Shown piece after piece: positions 44,249-54,007 of a stretch of 64,000 nucleotides of DNA. The translations under genes and the position numbers were made by a program. The stretch is from positions 186,001-250,000 of the forward strand of contig NHNY01000003.1 in the NCBI GenBank assembly GCA_002786065.1, read 5' to 3'. The notes beneath the pieces are model-generated. The model did no database searches. It saw only the letters and a program-made list of their open reading frames with translations, and was not told the origin of the DNA. The stretch comes from Microcyclospora pomicola (Eukaryota > Ascomycota > Dothideomycetes > Capnodiales). Position 1 is the first letter of the stretch. The number at the start of each line of letters is the position of its first letter.

Positions 44249-47200
44249 CTGGACAGGTGTTGCGTGGCTTCTCTTAGTTGTGGTCCTCATGCTTCATGAT
44301 TTTGTTTCTGTGTCTTGTAAAATAGTATTCGCATGGCATTGTTTGGCTGAGGGTATATCTTCAGCTTAGTTCATTCTGTAAAGGCTCCTTCCCTCGACAC
44401 TTCGTATGGAGATAATCGTACCATACCCAGGTATACTGGCTTGCTTCTTCGCATGTCTGGCTACATCCACTGCTACCTTCAACGCGTAGCCCACGAGGAG
44501 ATCAGGAAAGCGCCGGCTCGTCGTGTCAACCAGATCATCTTCGTGCAACCAAAGGAAAACACAGACATTATGACACCCACCAACCACAGGTCGATTTTCG
44601 GGACCTGTCGCCCTCGGGGTTTGGATACGGTCAGCGACATACAATCTCTTTGCCGAGCAGGAAACAGTCGGGCTGCCACATGGGGCACGCTGGAGCTTTG
44701 CTGCATGGGAAGTGCTGTCATATCTCGCTGATTGGGGCCACAACTGGCGGCGAGATTTCGAGCACCTTGTCCATACCTCTGACCGTGATCGATAGCGATC
44801 CGGCAATATCAAAGTGAGATGCGATACCGTGAGTCCGCGGACAATGAAGTGGTCGTTCTTGACATCCCAAATCCCACGTTTCAACGCCGCCAATATCAGA
44901 ACAGCTGAGAGTCGTACATGAGTGCAATCATGTCGAGATCGTAGTAATCCGCGGTTCATGGATCATGAGGCCACCACCCGCAAGATGAGACCGGAGACGG
45001 AAGACTTCTGCCTGAAGCAGCCTAGTGCGTGGCTAGCGATCCGCAGCCAGGATGTCCAAGAAGCCCGCTGAACTGACCACCTGTATGCTTCAAACGTGTA
45101 ACTATCGGGACTTGGCATGAGTGGTGTCCGCTCCTGATGCCAATACCCACTTCAGACTTGTATCGCTACTTGCTTCCTACTTCCTACTAATCAATGCAGT
45201 AGTGCTCTGCTGAGCTTGAGCTGGCATCGTTCCAAGTGTTTTACCACATACGAGAAGACGCGACCAGCTGCACATGAAAGGAACCGCCTAAACTCCAAGA
45301 GTCAAGCGAATGTTGCCCTCGAGTAGCTTCGGGTGTTATCGTACGAGCCATGACACGGGACGGGACAATGAGTATTTCTGGTGGCACGCCTGTCAGTGGT
45401 ATTCCGAATGGACCATTCCATGACTGTCTTTGACACGGCTCAGCGAATCTGCGGAGCGCCGCAGATACGGAACTCCGATACATGATCAACCCACATGCGG
45501 CTGAGCAGCGAAGGTGCGCGGCGGGATCTCACGATTCGCATATGGACGTGACTTCTGGAGCCCGCATTGCCCAGACATCCCACTCGCGACCAATCGAGAC
45601 AATGCTGAAGGCGTCAGGATTGCAGACCCATTGAATCTGCGCCAGAGATCCAACCTGCGGAAACCTCATCCGAAGCATGCCTCACTGCTGCAAAAGAATC
45701 CGTCTGCTCACATTGATCCTTGAAGCTCGAAAACACAGCTTTGGTTCAGCCTCGCTTTGAAAACTCTAACACATACAATGATGAATCTTACAGGCTTCGG
45801 CCAGGGTGATCGTAGATCGTCCTACATGATTCTATCAAGGCCCGCATGCCTAGATGCAGGTTTAGTGTCTGTCGTCAAGTCGATTACTGAACAGCAGCTG
45901 CATTGCTTTGCATCATCTGACCATTCGACCGTACGAATTGGGCATTGGGCGCATCATCCATTCGCAGGGCCTCGCAGATATGCTCGGAGTTGTGGTGGCG
46001 ATTGCAGACAAGACTTGCGTTTGATGCATCCTTCACCGCCGAGGCTTCAAGGTGTCGACATAATAAAAGCATTATGCATGAGAGTAGGACGTTATAGGAA
46101 ACTTTCACCTGACGAAACTTGCCATGCAGCTAAACCTTGACAGGGTTTCCCCAGCGCAAGCTAGAGCAGTATCCAGGCGACGAACACAAAAAGCTTCCAA
46201 GGCGGGACCAATTATCAGTCAACGCATGGAGTGCGTTTGGCCTTGCGTGATGGTCCAGCCGAGAGTACCGCGGAATACAGCGTCGTATCCCAGTTCTGCT
46301 CTGTGTTCAGGATAGTGAAGCGCAACATACCAGGCCCACCAGCAGTTGGGATCGTGCCCGGTCAGCTTTCTTACGCATGCACATCTGTCCTCCTAGCTTG
46401 AATTTACCTTTGCGCTCAAGTGTGGATCTCGATGCATATCACACATGCGTTGGCAGGTGGCGTACATGCCCGCCAACATGAAGATCAAAAAGAACTCTGC
46501 AACTTTCTCCGAGCCGCCACGGAGTAAAAAAGTCAGCGATGAGGATGGATGATGTCGGAACTGCGACTCATCAGCAAGATACTTCCATTGGACGTGTGGA
46601 AGAAGGGTCCTTCTAGTGGCCGCCCGCGATCGTAGTCTGGCATTAGTGTTCTGACCATGAGTACACTGCTGGCAAGTCTCACCTGTCTTCAAGCTCATCC
46701 GGCACACGACGTACCACAAGCTCAGGCATGCACTCCTCGCGACTGCCTCGTGCTTCACCTGTGTCTCGGACTGTCTTGGACTCATGGGGACGTGCCAGTC
46801 GGCAAGATTGAAGCACTCCAATAGTTGGCGGTGAGCACGGATCTCTGGCGCTGATAGCGTGCAGGGTCTATCGCTCAGCACAAAGCAGTGCTCCGTGGGG
46901 ATGGGTTCAGAACGGAGGCGCTGTCATGGACCCGAATATCGGCCGTGAGGACCTGATGGTGGGGTGCATGGAGCTCTCATGTTCTAGAGAAAGCTTATGC
47001 ATCTCTACGACGGAGCCACAGTGTCGTCGACAGGTGTAATACCTCGGGAGGAGGTCGACTTCAGGTCGCATGAGTGAGGGGATCTGCAAAGCAGGGCTTA
47101 TGATCGACAGCGGGATGCGGGGGAGGATTTGACGCGTGAGTGATCGCCACGTCTAAATCCAAGCTTCTCGCCTGCTCATTGGAGCGTTGGACCCAAAATC

Positions 47201-48129
47201 TGCCGCAAGTGGCCGTCAACGTCGGCGCTCTAGCGGCCGTTCGCGGGCCCATGGCAGATCCATCCCTGGCCTCTCCGGAACTTCACTCGTATCCCCAGAC
47301 TGTCCCGCATCGTGACAGCTTCCACTGCATTTCTTACCGCGCCACCGCTTCCACTGCAGCACGATTCCCCGGACCCCAGCACGCCACTGATCGACACACC
47401 CGGCTTTTGAGGCTGCTGTATTCTCTGCAGGAAGGATTAGCCCGCACTGCGGACTTTCTCAAACCTCACCTCACGGCTTGGACTTTTCCAACGTCCTTCA
47501 TAATCCTGTGTGCCATGATGGCTTTCATCATTCCAGTCCGAGGCCATGTCTTCGTCCCTCCCTCTGTCCGCTACTGCTGCAGTCACCTTGTCACGACATT
47601 CCCATTGTGGGCCTGGTTTCTGCCACTATTATAGCGTCAAGGCATGCACGCCATGGCGCGACAAGCTGCTGGCTCCACTGTTTTGCTAGCTCCCACAGCT
47701 TCCACTCTTCGATAGTAGGACCACCGGAGCTTAGATCTCGGATGGTGACTTCACGAAAAGCTCGCACAGAATTCCCCTCAGCCTTTTGGCTCGACGACCG
47801 CTGGGAAACGCACCTCGGTCGATCACCTCACCACTACTCCAGGCACACCAATCCAGCTTCACTTTCCCGATGCGTACAAGGGACGGCATGCTCGAGCAGC
47901 TGAACGAGCTTCCTGCACCAGGTCAAATGCTGCACTAGAGATGGTGGCGTGGAAGGTCACAACCAGGCAGCCTGACTCTCCGCTCACGCAATCAAGTCCA
48001 TGAGCGGCCTATATCTTGCCCCATCTGCTGTCGAGATAATCGTCCTTCCTCATCATCCTCTCAACTCGCAGCAGAATACCATCTCCTCCGACCTCCAACT
48101 CCAAAACAACCCATAACAAATCTCTCAAG
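44249..48129. other. Gene-poor island, 3.9 kb
   Basis: One weak candidate gene (47251-47634, own entry) lies in here. Otherwise only open frames under 200 codons without domains or signal peptides: 44366-44959 minus, 46393-46881 minus (with one hydrophobic stretch), 45757-46140 plus. A short direct repeat cttcctacttcctact occurs near 45173. The last 120 bp before 48130 are pyrimidine-rich and serve as promoter and leader of the repeat-protein gene. Confidence 0.4.
47251..47634 (+). CDS. Possible small membrane protein
   Basis: 127 codons from ATG at 47251. Third positions are C-rich as in neighbouring real genes, which is the main argument. The product has a Ser/His-rich N-terminal half, an amphipathic stretch LLRLLYSLQEGLARTADFL and one hydrophobic segment FPTSFIILCAMMAFIIP, then a second weaker one near the end. 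No known family. The frame is open 37 codons further upstream. It could equally be chance; introns were not found. Confidence 0.3.
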   Translation: MADPSLASPELHSYPQTVPHRDSFHCISYRATASTAARFPGPQHATDRHTRLLRLLYSLQEGLARTADFLKPHLTAWTFPTSFIILCAMMAFIIPVRGHVFVPPSVRYCCSHLVTTFPLWAWFLPLL

Positions 48130-49019
48130 ATGCGTGCCGGAATCTTCCTCCTCCTCGCCACTTTGGCCTACGCTGCTCCGGTAAGTCTTGCCTCGTTCTG
48201 CACAGCTCTTTGACATTTTGCTGACCGGTATCAAAGGTGGCCAAACCGAGCCATGCTGTCGAGGCACGCGCTGCTAAGCCTTCTCACGCCATCGTTGAGG
48301 CTCGTGCTTCTAAACCATCACACGCCGCTGAGGTCCGCGCTGCCAAACCTTCGCACGCAGTCGAGGCTCGTGCTGCTAAGCCATCGCACGCTGCTGAAGC
48401 TCGTGCTGCTAAGCCATCGCACGCAGTCGAGGCTCGCGCTGCAAAACCATCACACGCCGCCGAGGCTCGCGCTGCTAAGCCATCGCACGCAGTCGAGGCT
48501 CGCGCTGCCAAACCATCGCACGCTGCTGAAGCTCGTGCTGCTAAGCCATCGCACGCTGCTGAGGCTCGCGCTGCTAAGCCATCGCACGCAGTCGAGGCTC
48601 GCGCTGCCAAACCATCACACGCCGCCGAGGCTCGCGCCGCCAAGCCATCACACGCTGCTGAAGCTCGTGCTGCCAAACCATCGCACGCCGTTGAGGCTCG
48701 CGCCGCTAAGCCATCGCACGCTGCTGAAGCTCGTGCTGCTAAGCCATCACACGCCGCCGAGGCTCGCGCTGCCAAGCCATCACACGCTGCTGAAGCTCGT
48801 GCTGCCAAACCATCGCACGCCGTTGAGGCTCGCGCCGCTAAGCCATCTCCCGCAGTTGAGGCGCGCGCAGTGAATCCCACCGTACCTCGTACCGCCGCTG
48901 GGCCTCTAGCTGACGACAATCTTAGGCGCCTAAGCCAAGCCATGCTGCTTACTAAGCGGGGGGAAGAGTCGGCGGACGCTGGGGAAGTCGAGCTGTCCAA
49001 TGGGAATGAGGTTGCATGA
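48130..49019 (+). CDS. Secreted protein of nineteen 11-residue repeats
   Basis: Exon 1 (48130-48180) encodes the signal peptide MRAGIFLLLATLAYAAP. A 56-nt intron (GTAAGT...AAAG) follows, and exon 2 (48237-49019) carries the rest, 277 residues in all. Right after the signal peptide come 19 tandem units of AAKPSHA[V/A]EAR, nearly identical (one has an extra Ile, one reads PSPAVEAR). A 50-residue tail has NLRRLSQAMLLTKRGEESAD, containing the only Lys-Arg pair. There are no cysteines and no tyrosines. The unit contains one Lys, one His, one Glu and one Arg. Layout (signal, many identical short peptides, tail) resembles fungal precursors processed into small peptides, but the repeats lack a Kex2 dibasic site, so processing after single Arg would be needed. 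Function unknown. A surface or matrix protein is the alternative. Confidence 0.85.
48237..48866 (+). repeat. 33-bp tandem repeat array (19 units)
   Basis: Coding minisatellite inside the secreted repeat protein: 19 units of 33 bp (one of 36 bp). Two subtypes (Val or Ala at position 8) alternate in blocks such as V-A-A-V-A-A, which suggests spread by unequal exchange of two- and three-unit blocks. Because the unit length is a multiple of three and stop-free, frames on both strands stay open across it. Confidence 0.95.
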
Positions 49020-50416
49020 TCGATGGTGGTGGGAAAGGAATATCCATAATGAGCGCATGACTTGCATATATAGAAAACATGATAACGGGAACGAATCAAT
49101 GAGCTTTTTTATTCGCTGAACGCAGCTGTGTCCCGTCTTTGACCCTCCAAGCTGTTGCAGTATTCGACAATCTTCGTGGTCTGCAGTGTTTGCCGCAATA
49201 GTCTTATCTACCTCGGCCACGCCTTAATTGAGGGCCTGTAAGTAGGTGTCTTTTGTACATCAAGGTAGTCACCTTCCATAGACACCTCCTATACCTTCAT
49301 GAGGACTCAAATATGAACACAGACAGCAAGATTACCAGCAGAAGTACCATCAGCTGTAGATTAGAGGAACTCTGCTGCTCTAATTCGCCGTATGGGCGGA
49401 TCCCCCGTACGAGCCCAACGGCATCCAGCGATGTCGCGCCTCCAGCCGTGCACTGTACTCGCCGCAACGATATGGCTCCGCCAGCGAGCCTGACGGTATT
49501 CCATCACGTAGAGTCACATTCACCACTGACGACCACACATCAAGCAATCGATCAGCAAACTTTGCCCAATGTCAATGGTGCTGGCCGAAGTGGCTCCTTC
49601 TCCGTTCGGCAATCTCCACGGCCTTGTGCATGGTATGACCGCTCACCCGTTCGACGTGAGATTGTCTGGGATATGCACGCGACGAATGTATGAGGTTCTC
49701 CGCAGTCCACCCCCCCCCCCATTTCGCTGCAAGCTTCGTGGGGAGAGTTTGATTGAACAGTGGTGTCTTGCGCGAATGGCCCCCTCCCCAGCACAAAGTC
49801 AGGATGTTACTCAACGTACTTGAGATCCTCTCCATACTCTAGAAGCTATGTGGAATAACATCCTAGCAAGAGAATTCCGATCCCTGGTCACTGGTTTGTA
49901 TCTCAAGAAATCTAGAGATCAGTGGGCGCAACGTATACGAGTTCGCAGAGAGATCCGCAGGGAGGGGGTCATTTCGGCTCCAAACCACTGTACCGAGTAC
50001 TTCGCTCCGTATGTCGATGAGGGAAGCAGCCGTTCGCGAAGTTACTACTTGTTGATAAGGTATGTTGATGTACCATAGATATGGCACTTTCAGGGCTTGC
50101 GCATGGACGAGACTCTCCGATGCAGTTGGGAATTGTATTGTGTATAGCACAACAGGACCAGGATTTCCTCTTCCACATGCTACGTGGGCAGTCACCTAAG
50201 ATGAATACGGCGATCTGGTGTCGAGTAGACTTACACTTGCGTTCATCTCGCACGGAACTTTTGCATAGAATGTGACGTGTGAATCTGTTTCGTTGCTGTA
50301 TGTACATGATTCTCAAACGTGAAGCAACTGGCCAACACCAAGCAATGCAACTCTCATGCGATATCTCTCCAGTCACGCTTGAAGCGTCCTCCGAGACCAG
50401 CTTCGGAGATACAAAT
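49020..50416. other. Intergenic 1.4 kb
   Basis: Between the 3' ends of the repeat protein and the ribonuclease gene. It holds an 11-C homopolymer (49710-49720) and open frames up to 146 codons without domain support. The last 300 bp should be the ribonuclease 3' region. Confidence 0.4.
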
Positions 50417-50913
<497 letters not shown>

Positions 50914-52407
50914 GTTGGAGGTTGGCTGCGAGGTTCTGGGGTGTCGTTGAAGTGAGCGAGAGTGTTCCTTGGTGGGGATGAGCGAGAGTGGGTGGAGAAG
51001 CGAGAACTTGGTGACTTGCTTTTACTGTTCGTTCCCAATTGAGGATGGGATGGCCGGTATTTATGTTCACCAGACCTCCACTGAGGTTAAGATACCCTCC
51101 AGGAAGGGCAGGTAGACTGAAACCTCGATGTTCCTCCCGTGTCAGCCGTAAGCTTGTCTTCATGCCTCCAACATGCAGGCCCCGTGGCGCGTTAGCATGT
51201 CTCTGCTGGAACACTATTAGCAGGTCAATCGCAGTAGGCGACTGCCGCCAAAGAGCAATCAACGTCGATCTTCCAGACGGGCAATCTTCTAGCACTCATC
51301 CGGCTGGACATCCGCATGGCACGGCTCGGAGCATTTCCCCAACAGACGTGTGTCTCGAGATGCCAGAGCAAATGACAGCCAGGCAACGCAACAACGTGCA
51401 AGCATCGGCGGGATCAATCCAAGCTGCTGATCACCTCTGCCTTTGTGGAGCAGTGTTGCAATGCAGACAAGAAGAATGTTCGACCGTCCGGCTGATCGCA
51501 ACTGTGTTAATGCACTATCCCAAGCCACTCAGCACCAGCGGCCGGCGGTAGATCTCTCACTGTAGAGGCCAAACAGCCGCTCGATCCATACAGAGCAACG
51601 TGTTCGTGCACATGTCGTTATTGGGGATTGGCGAACAAGCTTCTTTCCCCGGCGAGCATTTTACAGTCGTGTCATTCTTCACACGTAACACGCATCAGGG
51701 CTTTGCAGATCTTGTTCCTGATCGGCAGTCGATCCATAGATGCCGTCGTCGATCGTTCTCGCTCGGAACAAGCTGGCCTGTTGCACGCGCACCGCAATTG
51801 GACCTCCCGATCATGTTGATTTGCCGAGAATTGCAAGGACTTGCTTCGGCAAGAGACGCCATCACGCTCCCAGAAGCATCTCACCAGATCCATATCACTA
51901 AAAGTATACTCGCGATCAATTTTCACGCACCGAATATAGTCTTCAACGGCGCCATGGAGATCGACGGAGCGAGTTAAACCAGATCCGGTCACGTTCCTAG
52001 CGCAGTTGCATCTCTGTCCCGTGGTTGTGACGCAGATCCCCCGCGTCGCTCCCAAGCTGCTGTGTTTCAAGATCTGCTGGAGATCTGCACTGGACGCACG
52101 TGTTGCCCGCTCTCGTCGGAACGAGACTGATTCCAGAAGGTCGTAGGAGGTGCTCCGGATGACGGACACGCCGCCATCAACGCTGAACGTCATGGACGGG
52201 ATGGTGATAGGCAGCACGGTGGTTGCCGACGTATAACGCAAACTGTAACGAATTCAATGGTCGGGGATGTTTTATTCATGGCTGAACACTCTGGTCTTGC
52301 GCGACATCACTCGACATTCTTATAACACTCTCTCACAACAAGTCCCTGCTTGATAGCATCAATCTCTGCCAATCAGCCTCTCGTCCAGTGGAATCTCAAC
52401 AGCCATA
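50914..52407. other. Intergenic 1.5 kb
   Basis: The left part is the ribonuclease promoter. A 189-codon frame on the minus strand (51672-52241) is Cys- and Arg-rich but has no signal peptide or recognisable fold and overlaps a 125-codon plus frame; I do not accept it. The final 100 bp are the leader of the DUF3632 gene. Confidence 0.4.
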
Positions 52408-53290
52408 ATGCCGGGCTTCGCAGCAAGTCCAACGACCATGGACTCCCCTTCATACAAGGCTCTAGCCAAGTACATCGGCACTCAATCCTCGTCTCTTGAA
52501 GACACGCGGACCGCGTGCTGTAGACCAGTAGAAAAGTCGGCCACCTCTAACACAAGCACATCGGACGATGTCGAACAGCAACTGGGTCAGCTATGGAAAG
52601 GCGTGATCGCCTTGGCTGCATCAACATCGGAGGATGCTGCGAGGCAAAAGTTGGTAGATATTGTCCTCAGCATGGCCCAACAGACGAGCGTAGAGCAAGA
52701 CGGCCAAGCATATCAGGTGCAGAGCATGGAGTTATGGAAGGACCTGCCCATTTTCGGGTGGCAATTACGAGACTCTTGGAACAATGGTAAGCTCTTCCGC
52801 CCACCCAATTCCCCAACGTATAGAATAGAGAGCTGATGATGGGGGTTGTCTAGCTGCGTCAGATGACGATTCGTCGGAGATGCAACAACAATGGATCAAC
52901 CTCAATGCTTTCACGGCATGCTTCGTCGCTGCTGGACACGCCAGATCCAACAACCACCCAGACGAATCAATATACTGCATTTGGACTGTACGCTCTGCTC
53001 TCGAGGAGCAACAGCAACCCTCGGATGCCACTCTCTCTGCAGCGGCGGTATGGATCATCAACGCTGCGCCAGCACTTGAAACCTTCTCGAAGCAAGGCAA
53101 GACGTTTGACGGCAAGGTGGCCAAGGCCGGATCCCTGTTCAAGGATCAGGAATGGCGTGGGTTCTCGACCGACAGGTGGAGGAGCTGGGGTCAACGGCTG
53201 AGTGAGGTGCAGGGAGGCATTCAAGACACACAGACGACGCAACTTGTGGAGGACGCGAGGAGGGCTATGGGGGCAATCAAGGAGAGGTGA
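52408..53290 (+). CDS. DUF3632 family protein
   Basis: Two exons (52408-52786 and 52854-53290; intron GTAAGC...CTAG of 67 nt) give 271 residues. The helical core has the features I associate with the fungal DUF3632 family: LWKDLPIFGWQLRDSWNN just before the intron, MQQQWINLNAFTACFVAAGH after it, then YCIWTVRSALEEQQQPSD, AAAVWIINAAPALETFSKQG and a C-terminal WRSWGQRLSEVQ block. The N-terminal 40 residues are Ser/Thr-rich. It is an all-helical cytosolic protein of unknown role, usually present in many divergent copies in one genome. No signal peptide. Confidence 0.8.
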
Positions 53291-54007
53291 TGGCTTAGTA
53301 TCAACTAGTTTGGCTGGTCTAACACTCGGAGACGGAGACGAGGATGGGTTACTTCAGCAAGGACAACGAGGAAGCATTGATCGAGTTGACCAACCGCCAT
53401 GCTTGAATGAGCTCCATGTCCATGAATGACGAGAATGTTACCGACACGTCAGTTCTGTCATTCACCTTTGTCTTGTACCATATTCGAATAAGCAACAAAA
53501 TCGTTGTCGATTGGTCACTCTTGTCAATGCACTTCGTGACAACGGGATGTTTGCACGTGCATGTCGTGAAGATGCCCAAGGCAATCACTGGAGCATTTTC
53601 TCATTGGAACAACGTCGCTTTGAGGTCTCGACCGCCATTCGATCATCAGCAACCTGTGATTTGACCGTGATCTTTGTCGTCGATGACTGGTTGACACCGC
53701 AAAGTCCTGGGATTCAGCTCATTAGCGTCATATATGCAGCTAACCTCTCGCTAAACGTCGGCCCGCGATATAGCCTGCATTAGCTCTCGCTAAACGTCGG
53801 CCCGCACTGCACCACGCACTATCAAAACCCTCGCGTCTGGCTGCTTGTTACCCTCACCATCACCACAACATCACATTCTCTCACTTTCGTTCCGAACAAC
53901 TCGATCTTGTTCCAACATCCTCGACTTGTTCAACCTCATTCACCTTGCTCATACTTCCCACACCTTTTCCATTCCCAACAACACCAAGCACACCGTCCAG
54001 AGTTAAA
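53291..54007. other. Intergenic 717 bp with duplicated element
   Basis: 3' region of the DUF3632 gene and promoter of the coiled-coil gene. Contains the 39-bp tandem duplication listed separately and, from about 53850, a pyrimidine-rich leader typical of an expressed fungal gene. Confidence 0.5.
53745..53805. repeat. Tandem duplication in promoter
   Basis: The 22-mer ctctcgctaaacgtcggcc plus cgc occurs at 53745-53766 and again, identical, at 53784-53805 (39-bp period). It lies 200-260 bp upstream of the ATG at 54008. An identical pair could be a recent duplication or a kept pair of binding sites with core CTAAACGTCGG. Confidence 0.75.

Noticed and set aside
44366-44959. 197-codon minus frame
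   Set aside because: Composition is Arg/Ser-rich without domain or good start context; overlapping short frames on the other strand.
46393-46881. 162-codon minus frame with one hydrophobic stretch
   Set aside because: Single weak hydrophobic segment and scattered cysteines; no splice partners or homology recognised.
48284-49099. 271-codon minus frame and a 206-codon second plus frame over the 33-bp repeats
   Set aside because: A stop-free 33-bp unit keeps several frames open by itself. Only the plus frame joined to the signal-peptide exon makes biological sense.
51672-52241. 189-codon Cys-rich minus frame
   Set aside because: No signal peptide, no family, overlapping plus frame of similar length; probably chance, though a decayed gene cannot be excluded.
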